A DNA stretch of 64,000 nucleotides from Micromonospora humi. Its GTDB lineage: Bacteria; Actinomycetota; Actinomycetes; Mycobacteriales; Micromonosporaceae. Shown in pieces: positions 49,466 through 58,261 of this stretch. The position numbers and the translations under genes were made by a program. The first letter of the stretch is position 1. The number at the start of each line of letters is the position of its first letter. The stretch spans positions 1-64,000 of the forward strand of contig NZ_FMDM01000007.1 in NCBI RefSeq assembly GCF_900090105.1, read 5' to 3'. Below the pieces are notes generated by a model. That model did not search any database. It was given only the letters and a program-made list of their open reading frames with translations, and was not told the DNA's origin.

Positions 49466-50890
49466 GTGGCGGGGTTCGTCGGCAGAACTCGTGAGCTGAC
49501 TCACCTCGACGGGATGCTCGGCCGCGTGGCTCGGGGCGGTCGCGCCGGGCGTCCGGGGCGGGCCCTGCTCATGCGTGGACGACGCCGGGTGGGCAAGTCG
49601 CGACTGGTCGAGGAGTTCGTCGAACGCGCGGACGTGCCCCATCTGTTCTACACCGCCTCGGCGCAGCCGACCGCCGCCGCCGATCTGGCGCTGTTCGTGT
49701 CGGCCGTGGCGGGCTCGACGCTCCCGGGCGCGGGGTTGTTCACCGGGCAGGCGCCGGCCACCTGGGACGCCGCGCTCACGTTGCTCGCCGCCGCGCTACC
49801 CACCGACCGGCCGAGCGTCGTCGTGATCGACGAGATGCCCTATCTGATCGCCACCGATCCCGGCTTCGAGGGGACCCTGCAGAAGGTCTTCGATCGGGAG
49901 TTGTCCCGCCGGCCGGTCCTGGTGATCTGCGTCGGGTCCGACCTGGCGATGATGGAGGCGCTGAACGACTACGGGCGCCCCTTCCACCAGCGCGCCACGG
50001 AGATGGTGATTCCGCCGCTCAGCCCGGCCGACGTGGGCGAGATGCTCGAACTGGCGCCCGCGGACGCCATCGACGCCTATCTCGTCACCGGGGGCCTGCC
50101 GCTGGTGGTCGACGACTGGGCGCCCGGCGACGGGCTGCGCGACTACCTCTCCGGTGCGGTCAGGGACCCCACTTCCGCGCTGCTCGTCAGCGGCGAGCGG
50201 GCCCTCGCCGCCGAATTCCCCCCGCAGTCACAGCCGGACACGGTGCTCCGCGCCATCGGCGCCGGGGAACGGACCTTCTCGTCGATCGCCCGGGCCGCGG
50301 GCGGTATTCCGCAGGGGTCGCTGCATCGCGCGCTCCGGCTGCTCACCGACAAGCGGATCGTCGAGGCCACCCTTCCGCTGTCCACCCGGCCCTCCCGTGA
50401 GACCCGCTACGTCGTCGCCGATCCGTACCTCCGCTTCTGGCTCGCCTTCCTCGGGCCCCACCTGGCGGAGATCGAGCGTGGTCGGGGAGACCTGACGTTG
50501 GCCCGAATCGACTCCTCGTGGACCTCCTGGCGAGGACGTGCGGTCGAACCGGTGATCCGGGAGTCGTTGCGCCGGCTGCCCTCCGGGCAGTTGCCGGCCG
50601 ACACGGCGGTGGTGAGCGGCTTCTGGACCCGTACCAACGATCCCGAGATCGACCTCGTCGGCGGCGACCGGGGGCCGGTGGCCAAGCGGATCACCTTCGT
50701 CGGCTCCGTCAAGTGGCTGGAACACGGGCCGTTCGACGCGCACGACCTGAGCCGGCTGCTCCACCACCGCGCACAACTGCCGGGAGCCGACGAGCGCACC
50801 CCGGTCGTCGCCGTGGTGCGCGGTGGACGAGCGGTCGACGGTGTGACAGTGCTCGGGCCGGAGGAACTGCTCACCGCGTGGCGGGATTGA
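49466..50890 (+). CDS. archaeal-type AAA ATPase (DUF234 family)
   Basis: A 474-residue ATPase. Walker A MRGRRRVGKSRLVEEF (36-51), Walker B VVIDEMPYL, then a winged-helix segment (SSIARAAGGIPQGSLHRALR) and the DUF234 region (YVVADPYLRFWLAFLGPHL). A C-terminal PD-(D/E)XK-like strand order (PEIDLVGG, ITFVGSVKW) suggests a degenerate nuclease fold. These archaeal-like ATPases are dispersed in bacteria, often by transfer, with unknown role. GTG 49466. The upstream nested repeats suggest tight self-control. Confidence 0.78.
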   Translation: MAGFVGRTRELTHLDGMLGRVARGGRAGRPGRALLMRGRRRVGKSRLVEEFVERADVPHLFYTASAQPTAAADLALFVSAVAGSTLPGAGLFTGQAPATWDAALTLLAAALPTDRPSVVVIDEMPYLIATDPGFEGTLQKVFDRELSRRPVLVICVGSDLAMMEALNDYGRPFHQRATEMVIPPLSPADVGEMLELAPADAIDAYLVTGGLPLVVDDWAPGDGLRDYLSGAVRDPTSALLVSGERALAAEFPPQSQPDTVLRAIGAGERTFSSIARAAGGIPQGSLHRALRLLTDKRIVEATLPLSTRPSRETRYVVADPYLRFWLAFLGPHLAEIERGRGDLTLARIDSSWTSWRGRAVEPVIRESLRRLPSGQLPADTAVVSGFWTRTNDPEIDLVGGDRGPVAKRITFVGSVKWLEHGPFDAHDLSRLLHHRAQLPGADERTPVVAVVRGGRAVDGVTVLGPEELLTAWRD

Positions 50891-50977
50891 ACTCCTGCCG
50901 GTGTCCGGCCGTACCAGTGGGCGAGGATGTGGTGCGGCCGGTCCGCCGCACCGCTGCCGAGCTGCGGGAGGCCTGCC

Positions 50978-51553
50978 GTGCGAGTTGGTGAGCAGTCGAG
51001 GGATCCCATCGACCAGATCCTGGGCGACGTGCCGGTGCCGGCGACGTTGACCCCCGAGGACGTCCGCCTCGCGGTCCGGGCGGTGGTGGTGCACGCCGCC
51101 GAGGAGTGGCCCGCGGGGCCGAAGTGCCGCAACGACGGGGCGGCGTTCCCCTGCCGGCTGCACCGCTGGGGACGCAAGGTGCTGGAGACACACGGGCTGA
51201 ACGAGCGCCAGATCGACGCGCTGGTCCGGCACGGCAACCCGTTCGTGCACGTACCGTTTCCGTTCGTCCTGACCGGGCCGTCGGCCCGTGCGGGCGCGGC
51301 TTCCCGGCCGGGCGCGGCCCAAGCTGCTCGGCCGGGAACAACCCAGACTGCCCGGCCGGGCGCGGGTCAGGCTGCCCGGCCGGGCACCGCCGCCCCGGCG
51401 GCCCGGCTCGCACCCGGCCAGGTGCCGCGGGGGCCGGTCCCGCGGGTGGCCGCCCCGCCGGTACGCCCCGGCGTCGGTCGGCCGACGCGCGGCTCCGGAT
51501 CGAGCACGCCACCGGCTCCGGTGACCCGGCCGCGCTGGCCCCGGGCGAGCTGA
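50978..51553 (+). CDS. CRND/PCRLHRWG-signature protein with repetitive tail (paralogue 1)
   Basis: A 191-residue protein. Residues 20-85 hold a conserved block also found at 59672: TPEDVRLAVRAVVVHA, then a CRND motif, PCRLHRWGRKVL and IDALVRHGNP. Two Cys and conserved His/Arg suggest metal binding or a structural role; no known domain. The C-terminal tail is degenerate RPGA-Q-A repeats (four units of about 24 bp), very likely disordered. GTG 50978 has GGGAGG 6 nt upstream. Function unknown. Confidence 0.5.
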   Translation: MRVGEQSRDPIDQILGDVPVPATLTPEDVRLAVRAVVVHAAEEWPAGPKCRNDGAAFPCRLHRWGRKVLETHGLNERQIDALVRHGNPFVHVPFPFVLTGPSARAGAASRPGAAQAARPGTTQTARPGAGQAARPGTAAPAARLAPGQVPRGPVPRVAAPPVRPGVGRPTRGSGSSTPPAPVTRPRWPRAS

Positions 51554-51612
51554 CTCCCGGCGTACGGGCCGGCGTGGCGAGGGCCGCGCCGGCCGGGCCG
51601 GGCCACGACGGC

Positions 51613-51649
51613 GGCCCGACGCGGGGAGCCCCCACTCCCGCGTCGGGCC
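51613..51649. terminator. 13-bp hairpin terminator
   Basis: GGCCCGACGCGGG (51613-51625), an 11-base loop and CCCGCGTCGGGCC (51637-51649), between convergent genes 50978 and 51665. Confidence 0.6.
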
Positions 51650-51664
51650 GTCCGGCGTCCGCCG

Positions 51665-52441
51665 TCAGTTGACCCCGCAGTTCGGGGCGGACCAGTCGGT
51701 GGTGTTCGGTGACCCGTCCCTGGTGTTCTCCCGGCGGGAGTCCACGTGCACGTGGTCGCCGTGGTCCGGGTAGCCGGGGCCGTAGATGCCGCTGAAGCCC
51801 TGGTCACGGGCGGAGCGGGCGATCTCGCAGAGGGTCCGGCTCCGCGAGGTCAGGTCGGCCGCGTCGCCGTACAGGTGCTGGCTGTTCGAGGCGCCGCCGA
51901 CCTGCCGGTTGCAGGCGATGCTGCGGAAGCCGCTGGTGACGTAGAGCGGCTTGTCGCCGAGGCTGCGTCGCAACGCCTCCAGCTTCCACATGGCGCGCAG
52001 CGCGTTCTCCCGGGTGGCGGACGGCGAGAGCGGGCCCCCGCTCCACCCGCCCTTGCCGCAGCCGTTGTCCAGCTCGGCGTAGCTGAAGTGCTTCGGCGTG
52101 CAGTCGTCGTCCTGGAGGGCGTAGATCTTGGCGAACGTCTGCGGGCCGGCGACACCGTCGGCCCGCAGCCCGTACGCGGCCTGGAAGCGCCGGACGGCGG
52201 CGGCCGTCTCCGGTCCGTACCGGCCGTCGACCCGCACGATGCCGCCGTACCCGGCCCAGCCGGCCACCCGGATCTGGAGCTGCCGGACGTCGGTGCCCGA
52301 GCTGCCCGTGGAGAGCGTCCGGGCCCAGGTGTAGCAGCCGTCGGCGTGGGCCGGTGGGGCGGCGACGACGGTCGCGACGGCGGCCCCGGGCAGGGCCAGC
52401 GCGAACGCGACGGCCGCCCGCTTCAGGGTGTTGACGCGCAC
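51665..52441 (-). CDS. secreted M15 peptidase with peptidoglycan-binding domain
   Basis: A 258-residue exported protein: signal peptide (1-33, RVNTLKRAAVAFALALPG with AHA-D), a PG-binding-1 domain (about 45-108, LQIRVAGWAGYGGIVRVDGR and GVAGPQTFAKI), and an M15-type Zn peptidase: SQHLYGDAADL (His189, Asp196) and DHVHVD (His232). It trims stem peptides of peptidoglycan (D-Ala-D-Ala or related carboxypeptidase). ATG 52441; 191 bp upstream gap without a clear gene. Confidence 0.88.
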   Translation of the reverse strand: MRVNTLKRAAVAFALALPGAAVATVVAAPPAHADGCYTWARTLSTGSSGTDVRQLQIRVAGWAGYGGIVRVDGRYGPETAAAVRRFQAAYGLRADGVAGPQTFAKIYALQDDDCTPKHFSYAELDNGCGKGGWSGGPLSPSATRENALRAMWKLEALRRSLGDKPLYVTSGFRSIACNRQVGGASNSQHLYGDAADLTSRSRTLCEIARSARDQGFSGIYGPGYPDHGDHVHVDSRRENTRDGSPNTTDWSAPNCGVN

Positions 52442-52633
52442 AGGAGTCCTCCCGATGAGAGAGCGGATCTGGGGTCGGGACGGGTGGAACGACCGATACG
52501 TCCCGTCCTTCTCACCGTGACAGCCGACCGGGGTCTTCGTGGTGATTAGCGGAAATTGTTCTCACATTCGGTCGTGGTCGGAGGGGCGCGGTAACGTCTG
52601 CTCCGGGCCCGGGTTCGACGGGGGAGGTGGGCG

Positions 52634-53275
52634 TTGGCACGTGGCGGCGTGTTCTGCGTCGAGGGGCAGTGGCATCGCGACCTCAACGAGCGCGGGTCCG
52701 TCCTGCCCACGCTCGACCTGCTCGAACGGCTGGGCCGGATCCGCTACATCCACAAGGACGCCGCCACCCGCGACGAGCTGTTCTACTTCCTCGACCGCTG
52801 GCTGCTCAAGCAGTACGCCGACCACCGGGTCGGCTTCTTCGCCATGCACGGCGAGCCGAGCCGGCTCTGCCTCACCGACTGGGACTCCGTCGAGCTGTCC
52901 GACGTGGCCGAGCGGATGGCCGGCCGCGGCGAGGGGCGGCGCCTCTACTTCGGCAGCTGCTCGGTGCTGCGCGCCTCCGACGCCACGCTGCGCGGCTTCC
53001 TCGAGGTCACCGGCGCGGCGCTGATCTGCGGCTTCACCCGCGACGTCGACTGGGTCGAGTCGGCCGCCTTCGAGACCGTGCTGCTCGACGTGCTCGCCAA
53101 CGGGCAGCGGCACAACGCCGCCGAGCTGCGGATGGGCTCGGCGCACTGGGCGCCGCTCGCGGCGTACCTCGGTTTCCGGATCATCTACGCCAACGGCCGC
53201 GCCTGGCGGCCCACCGCGCGCCCCCGCGTGCCCGAGCAGGTCTCCCCGCGCCGGGCCGCCGCCCGCCCGCGCTGA
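52634..53275 (+). CDS. predicted CHAT/caspase-like protein (clan CD, unassigned)
   Basis: A 213-residue protein whose layout matches clan CD peptidases: VGFFAMHG (catalytic His72, Gly73) at the end of one strand and RLYFGSCSVL (Cys109) at the end of another, followed by TGAALICGFTRDVDWVESAA as the substrate-pocket strand and an amphipathic helix. Related actinobacterial proteins are usually labelled hypothetical. No prodomain, repeat or effector partner is adjacent. Start TTG 52634 is uncertain; GGGGGAGG upstream of it supports it. Basic C-terminal tail. Peptidase activity is a prediction. Confidence 0.5.
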   Translation: MARGGVFCVEGQWHRDLNERGSVLPTLDLLERLGRIRYIHKDAATRDELFYFLDRWLLKQYADHRVGFFAMHGEPSRLCLTDWDSVELSDVAERMAGRGEGRRLYFGSCSVLRASDATLRGFLEVTGAALICGFTRDVDWVESAAFETVLLDVLANGQRHNAAELRMGSAHWAPLAAYLGFRIIYANGRAWRPTARPRVPEQVSPRRAAARPR

Positions 53276-53306
53276 GATCCGCCCCCGGGCCTGGTAGAAC
53301 CGAGGC

Positions 53307-53771
53307 ATGCCACGCAGCATCGCGCGCAACACCCGGGTCGACCGGGACGCCCTGACCGAGTTCCTCCGCCCCCGCCACCGGGTCGTGCTCATGACGACGC
53401 GCGCCGACGGCCGCCCGCAGTCCTCGCCGGTCTCCTGCGGGGTCGACGCCGAGGGCCGGCTGGTCATCTCCACCTACCCCGAGCGGGCCAAGGTGACGAA
53501 CATCCGCCGCGACCCCCGGGTCTCGGCGTGCGTGCTCTCCGACGACTGGAACGGCCCGTGGGTGCAGGTCGACGGCGTGGCCGAGGTGCTCGACCTGCCG
53601 GCGGCGCTGGAACCGCTCGTCGACTACTTCCGCAGCATCTCCGGCGAGCACCCGGACTGGGACGAGTACCGGGCCGCCATGGTCGCGCAGGGCAAGTCGC
53701 TGATCCGGGTCACGATCGAATCCTGGGGTCCGATCGCCACCGGCGGGTTCCCGGCCCGGCTCGCCGACTGA
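53307..53771 (+). CDS. PPOX-class F420-dependent oxidoreductase
   Basis: A 154-residue split beta-barrel flavin/F420-binding protein. RHRVVLMTTRADGRPQSSPV and LVISTYPERAKVTNIRRDPR are signatures of the PPOX-class F420-dependent enzymes of actinomycetes. It probably reduces a small substrate with reduced F420. Cytosolic. ATG 53307. Confidence 0.85.
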   Translation: MPRSIARNTRVDRDALTEFLRPRHRVVLMTTRADGRPQSSPVSCGVDAEGRLVISTYPERAKVTNIRRDPRVSACVLSDDWNGPWVQVDGVAEVLDLPAALEPLVDYFRSISGEHPDWDEYRAAMVAQGKSLIRVTIESWGPIATGGFPARLAD

Positions 53772-54413
53772 TCAGTACGCGGCGGTGAACCGCGCGTTGC
53801 CGAATCTCGGGTTCTCGATCTCGTCCACGATCGCCACCGCCAGGTCCTCGTAGGTGAGCACGGACCGGCCCTGCGCGTCGGTCACCGGGTGGTCGGTGCC
53901 GGTGCGGTAGTGGCCGGTCCGCTCGCCCGGGTGGAACTCCAACGGCGGCGGGGAGACGTACGTCCAGGTCACCCCGTCGGCCGAGGAGCGGTAGAACTCC
54001 AGGGCGTCGGCCTGCCCCTGCGCCGAGTCCCGGTATTCGGCGGGGAAGTCCGGCTCGTCCAGGAACCGGGTGCCGTTCGGGGTGAGCAGCGTCGCGCCGC
54101 CGCCGACATGGATCACCCGGGGCGGGTCGGGCAGGTCCCGCACCGTGTCGACGAGCGTCCGCGCGGCGTCGCGCCACAGGTCACGCTCGCCGCCGCCGAC
54201 CGCCACCACCAGCACGTCCGCGTTCTCGGCCAGCTCGCGTACGCTCCGCGCCGAGGTCGCGTCGCCGGTCACCGTGCGGACGCCGGGCGGCAGGTAGCCG
54301 ACCGCCTCCGGACGGCGGACCGCCGCGGTGACCCGGTGCCCCCGTTCGACGGCCTCGGCGGCGATCCGGGAGCCGGCCGTCCCGCCGGCGCCGAACACCA
54401 CGATGTCGCTCAT
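53772..54413 (-). CDS. NAD(P)H-binding oxidoreductase (NmrA/YwnB-like)
   Basis: A 213-residue Rossmann protein: VVFGAGGTAGSRIAAEA (GxGGTxG 8-14 equivalent), VHVGGGATL, and WTYVSPPPLEFHPGERTG. It belongs to the atypical SDR / NAD(P)H-binding group (YwnB-like) and may sense redox state or reduce quinones. Its stop is directly after that of the PPOX gene (convergent, no gap). Confidence 0.8.
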   Translation of the reverse strand: MSDIVVFGAGGTAGSRIAAEAVERGHRVTAAVRRPEAVGYLPPGVRTVTGDATSARSVRELAENADVLVVAVGGGERDLWRDAARTLVDTVRDLPDPPRVIHVGGGATLLTPNGTRFLDEPDFPAEYRDSAQGQADALEFYRSSADGVTWTYVSPPPLEFHPGERTGHYRTGTDHPVTDAQGRSVLTYEDLAVAIVDEIENPRFGNARFTAAY

Positions 54414-54454
54414 GCCTCACAGGCTAGGCAGCGGGCCGCCGCGCGGGTGCCGTT

Positions 54455-55687
54455 TCAGTCGAGCAGCGCCGAGTAGACGAGCTGGCGCAACTGGCTACGC
54501 AGCGGATAGGTGCTCGACGGCATGAGCTGGGTGAAGAGCAGCGCGGTGATCTCCTCCACCGGGTCCACCCAGAACGCGGTGCTGGCCATGCCGCCCCAGT
54601 AGTACTCGCCCACGCTGCTGGGCACCCGCGACGGCACCGGGTCCAGCACCACCGCGAAGCCCAGCCCGAAGCCGATCCCGTCGAGGACCGTCTCGCTGAA
54701 CCCCTCGGGGGAGAACGAGGCGAGGTCCCGGCCGCCGGGCAGGTGGTTGCGGGTCATGAAGCGCAGCGTGCGGGGGCCGAGCAGGCGCACCCCGTCCAGT
54801 TCGCCGCCGCGCAGCAGGAACTGGGTGAAGCGGTGGTAGTCGGCGGCGGTGGAGACCAGTCCGCCGCCGCCGGAGTGCCAGCTCGGCTCCGCCAGCGCGT
54901 TCCGGCCGATCTTGTCGGCGCGGACCGCCTGGCCGGTGGCGGGGTGCGGCGCGTAGAGCGCGGCCAGCCGCTTGGCGTCCGCCGGGTCCACCCACCAGCG
55001 GGTGTCGGTCATCCCGAGCGGGCGCAGGATCCGCTCGGTGAAGAACGTCGCGAGCGACTGCCCGGAGATCACCTCGACCAGTCGGCCCAGCACGTCGGTG
55101 GAGACGCCGTAGTTCCAGCTCGTCCCGGGCTGGAACAGCAGCGGCAGCCGGGCCAGGCCGGCCGAGGCCGCGGCGAGGTCGGTGCCCGGCGGCACGCCCA
55201 GGTCGAAGCCGGCCGCCCGGTAGAGGCCGTCGACCACCGAGACCTGGGCGAAGCCGTACGTCAGGCCGGAGGTGTGGGTGAGCAGGTGCCAGACCCGGAT
55301 CGGCTCGGTCGCCGGCACGGTGTAGGGCTTGAGCACCGAGCCACGGTCGTAGACCCGGACGTCGGCGAACTCCGGCAGCCAGCGGCTGACCGGGTCGTTC
55401 AGCTCGAACCGGCCCTCCTCCCACAGCATCATCGCGGCGACCGAGGTGATCGGCTTGGTCATCGAGTAGATGCGCCAGAGCGTGTCCGCCTCGACCGGCG
55501 TGCCGGCCTCCCGGTCGCGCTGCCCGTACGTCGAGGAGTGGGCGATCTCGCCGCGGCGGGTCACGACGACCTGCCAGCCGGCGAGCCGACCGTCGTCGAC
55601 GTAGCGGGCGAAGTGCTCGTCGACCCGCGCCAGCCGGGTGGGGTCGAAGCCGAGACGGCCGGGGTCGGTGCTCACTGCGACGCTCAT
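54455..55687 (-). CDS. serine hydrolase (class C beta-lactamase/esterase type)
   Basis: A 410-residue serine hydrolase without a signal peptide. SMTK (Ser75, Lys78), YGVST (Tyr motif) and the third motif in YYWGGMAST match EstB-like class C esterases. GFDPTRLARVDEHFARYVDD is the typical N-terminus. Cytosolic, so more likely an esterase or lovastatin-type transacylase than a beta-lactamase. ATG 55687. It neighbours oxidoreductase genes but shares no operon signs. Confidence 0.8.
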   Translation of the reverse strand: MSVAVSTDPGRLGFDPTRLARVDEHFARYVDDGRLAGWQVVVTRRGEIAHSSTYGQRDREAGTPVEADTLWRIYSMTKPITSVAAMMLWEEGRFELNDPVSRWLPEFADVRVYDRGSVLKPYTVPATEPIRVWHLLTHTSGLTYGFAQVSVVDGLYRAAGFDLGVPPGTDLAAASAGLARLPLLFQPGTSWNYGVSTDVLGRLVEVISGQSLATFFTERILRPLGMTDTRWWVDPADAKRLAALYAPHPATGQAVRADKIGRNALAEPSWHSGGGGLVSTAADYHRFTQFLLRGGELDGVRLLGPRTLRFMTRNHLPGGRDLASFSPEGFSETVLDGIGFGLGFAVVLDPVPSRVPSSVGEYYWGGMASTAFWVDPVEEITALLFTQLMPSSTYPLRSQLRQLVYSALLD

Positions 55688-55753
55688 CCCCGCGAACCTA
55701 CCCGCCGGTACGGCGAGCCGGAAGTGTCGGCCGGCCACACTAGTCTCGGCGGC

Positions 55754-56347
55754 ATGCCGGAGCCCGCCGAGGACGTCACCTACCGCCACCAGGACTGGTA
55801 CGCCGAAGAGTTTGTCGACCGGCATTTCCTGCGCTGCGAGTTCTTCGACGTCGACCTCACCGAGGCGGTCAGCCGGGGCGCGACGTTCACCGAGTGCGTC
55901 TTCGGCAACGTGGCGTTCAACGCCTCCCGGCACACCGACTCGGCGTTCACCCGGTGCACGTTCACCCGCTGCAACCTGTTCGAGGCCGAGTTCACCGGTT
56001 GCAAGCTGGTCGGCAGCAGCTTCGACCGGTGCGACCTGCGACCGCTGCGCGTCGACCGGGGCGACTGGTCCTTCGTCGCCCTGCCCGGGGCCGACCTGCG
56101 CGGTGCGCGGATCACCGACGTGCGGATGCGTGAGGTCGACCTGACCGGGTCCGACCTCACCGGCGCGGTGCTCACCGGGGTCGACCTGTCCGGCGCCCAG
56201 GTGCGCGGCGCCAAGCTGACCCGCGCCGACCTGCGCGGCAGCGACCTGTCCACGCTCGACCCGACCGCTGTCGAACGCGCCGGGGCGCGGGTGGACGTCG
56301 AGCAGGCCGTGGCGCTGGCGCAGGCGCTCGGTTTCCAGGTCGGCTGA
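55754..56347 (+). CDS. pentapeptide-repeat protein
   Basis: A 197-residue pentapeptide-repeat protein with two repeat blocks (residues about 29-95 and 110-175), pattern A(D/N)LxG with Cys and Phe often at core positions (CTFTRCNLFEAEF, VDLTGSDLTGAVLTG, LTRADLRGSDLS). Right-handed beta-helix mimicking DNA is expected; relatives such as MfpA/Qnr bind gyrase. The short separate helix at the end (VEQAVALAQALGFQ) is atypical. Cytosolic. Quinolone relation is not shown. Confidence 0.82.
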   Translation: MPEPAEDVTYRHQDWYAEEFVDRHFLRCEFFDVDLTEAVSRGATFTECVFGNVAFNASRHTDSAFTRCTFTRCNLFEAEFTGCKLVGSSFDRCDLRPLRVDRGDWSFVALPGADLRGARITDVRMREVDLTGSDLTGAVLTGVDLSGAQVRGAKLTRADLRGSDLSTLDPTAVERAGARVDVEQAVALAQALGFQVG

Positions 56348-56456
56348 CCCCGTCCTGTCCTGCCCGACCCGTGCGGTCGCGCCTCGGGCCGGTGGGGCTC
56401 GGTGGTCCGGCCACGCTCAGTGACGCCGTGCGGGAAGAGTCCGCTCTCGGAGCGAC

Positions 56457-56490
56457 ATACCTCAGCGTCATAAAAATGACGCTGAGGTAT
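56457..56490. repeat. 15-bp perfect inverted repeat with AAAA loop
   Basis: ATACCTCAGCGTCAT (56457-56471), AAAA, ATGACGCTGAGGTAT (56476-56490). It is AT-rich relative to the surroundings and lies in the 305-bp gene-free gap 56348-56652. It follows the pentapeptide gene on the same strand by about 110 bp, so it could terminate it, but it lacks a T-tract; it may also be a dispersed palindrome. The rest of the gap shows only the ribosome site at 56643-56648. Confidence 0.65.
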
Positions 56491-56652
56491 AACGGTTTCC
56501 ACGCACCGTCTCTCCTCGTCGCGACACGCCCGAACCGGCCGGGCGGAAAATTGGTGCGCTTCGACGGCTTTTCGACGATCGAAGCATGTGTCATCCTGCC
56601 CTGCGGCGAGCCACGGTGATGGCCGCCCGCGTCTGCGGCCGAGGGAGGGGCA

Positions 56653-58104
56653 TTGGCTGAGGACGACAGCACGCAGTCCGGGATCCGGGTCGGCGGCTGG
56701 CTGCCCGCCGTACCGGTCGGGCCGGCCGCCACGCCGCCCCGGCCCGCCGGCCCGCGTCGTCTCCCCGAGGATCCGGACCTCGCCGCGCCCGAGGACGCGG
56801 ACCTCCCCGCGGCCGGATCGCCGAGGCCGACCGGGCCGGACGTCCCGCCACCCGCCCTCGACGTCGACCCGTCGGGCGGCACCGTCGTCGAGGACCCGCA
56901 CGCCGTGCCCGCCAATCCCGTCCCTGCCGGTCCCGCGCTCGCCGGTCCCGCGCTCGCCGGTCCCGCGCTCGCCGGTCCCGCGCCTGCCGGTTCCGCGACC
57001 GCCGGTCGGGGATTCGTCGGTCCGGGACCCGGTCGGGCACCGCTGGTCGGGCCCGCTCCGACCGGCCCCGGCCCGGTCGGTCCGGCGTCCGGCTGGCCGC
57101 CGGCGCGGGTCGACCGGAACGACTCATGGCCCTCGGGCCGGTCGCGGTCGGCCGGCCCGTATCCGTCGGCCGGCCGTGGAGCGGCATCGGTGGCACCCGG
57201 CCGGCACACCGCCCCGGAGAGCCTCCGCGCGCGGCTCGCCGGGCTGGCCGGCCCGCTCGTGGCCCGGCTGCGCGCGGCGTACCCCCGGTGGGGTGACGGT
57301 CTCCGGTTGGGGGGCGGGGCCGTCCCCGAGAGCCCGGCCACCCGCGTCGGCGCGGCCCGGGCCCGGCGGCGGCGCCGGCGGACGGTGCTGGTCGCCGCGG
57401 CGCTGACCGCGTCGGTGGTGGCGCTGGCATACTCCGCCCGACCGCCGGCCGCGCCGCCACGCCGGCCTACCGTGCCGGCCGCGGCGCCGACGGAGCCGAC
57501 GCCGGCGCCGACCGCGGCGCCGCCCACGGTGGTGCCGGAGACGGGTGAGCCGGCGCTGCCCGGCGGACCGCTGCTCGGGGTGGACCAGCAGGCGGTGCCG
57601 GCGGCGGTGTCGCTCACCCTGCTCGGCACGCGGGACTGGCGGCACTGGGGCGGCGCCGGCGCGGACAGCGTGCAGCGCAAGCAGCGCGGCACCGGTGAGA
57701 TCCAGGACCCGGGCGGCCCCCGGCTGGAACACAACGCCGGGAAGTCGGGGCTCACCTGGACCGACGGCACCCCGACGGCCCGGGAGGAGGGCACCCGGGC
57801 GGGGGTGTTCCAACGCGGTGCCGGGAAGTCCTTCGCGCTCGCCGTGGCCGGCAGCGGGGACCTGCGGACCGTCCGGCTGTTCGTCGGCGTGTTCTCGGCC
57901 GGGGCCCGGCTCGACGTCTCCCTCTCCGGCGGTGGCGACCCGGCCGTCCGCGAGGTGGCCCTCGCCCGGGGCGACCGCTTCCAGCAGTACGTCATCCACT
58001 TCCGCGCGCCGCGTGACCAGCGGCTGCTGATCAGATGGCGGGCCCTCACCGTGACCGGCGGGCAGAACGACGGGGTGTCGCTCGAAGCGATCACGGTAAG
58101 CTGA
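56653..58104 (+). CDS. membrane-anchored beta-sandwich protein (tandem paralogue A)
   Basis: A 483-residue protein: a long disordered Pro/Ala/Gly-rich N-terminal region including four PAGPALAG-type units (15-bp DNA repeats at 56926-56985), a TM helix near 245-262 (RRRRTVLVAAALTASVVALA), a Pro-rich linker and a C-terminal beta-sandwich domain of about 160 residues (LGTRDWRHWGGAGADSVQRK, then LFVGVFSAGARLDVSLSGGG). The domain matches that of the next gene. TTG 56653 is used, with GGGAGG 4 nt upstream. Single-pass, outer domain outside the cell. Function unknown; a carbohydrate-binding-like fold is possible. Confidence 0.55.
   Translation: MAEDDSTQSGIRVGGWLPAVPVGPAATPPRPAGPRRLPEDPDLAAPEDADLPAAGSPRPTGPDVPPPALDVDPSGGTVVEDPHAVPANPVPAGPALAGPALAGPALAGPAPAGSATAGRGFVGPGPGRAPLVGPAPTGPGPVGPASGWPPARVDRNDSWPSGRSRSAGPYPSAGRGAASVAPGRHTAPESLRARLAGLAGPLVARLRAAYPRWGDGLRLGGGAVPESPATRVGAARARRRRRRTVLVAAALTASVVALAYSARPPAAPPRRPTVPAAAPTEPTPAPTAAPPTVVPETGEPALPGGPLLGVDQQAVPAAVSLTLLGTRDWRHWGGAGADSVQRKQRGTGEIQDPGGPRLEHNAGKSGLTWTDGTPTAREEGTRAGVFQRGAGKSFALAVAGSGDLRTVRLFVGVFSAGARLDVSLSGGGDPAVREVALARGDRFQQYVIHFRAPRDQRLLIRWRALTVTGGQNDGVSLEAITVS
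56926..56985 (+). repeat. 4 x 15-bp tandem repeat inside paralogue A
   Basis: Units GCCGGTCCCGCGCTC at 56926, 56941, 56956 and a variant at 56971; encodes PAGPALAG-like repeats. Likely unstable in copy number. Confidence 0.7.
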
Positions 58105-58261
58105 CCGACCGCGTGGCCGGCCCGCTCGACTACCCCTTGGTAACAAACTGGAAACGCCCGTCGGCCCACATATGGCGCAAACGGCCGTCCGGTGACACCG
58201 TGAAGCCGGTCGCGCTCCGGCCGCTCCCGGCGGCGCAGCGTGACATGAAGCGGAGGCTGTG

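Noticed and set aside
56371..56619. 82-codon frame in the 305-bp gap
   Set aside because: It runs through the perfect inverted repeat and has no start signal; more likely non-coding.
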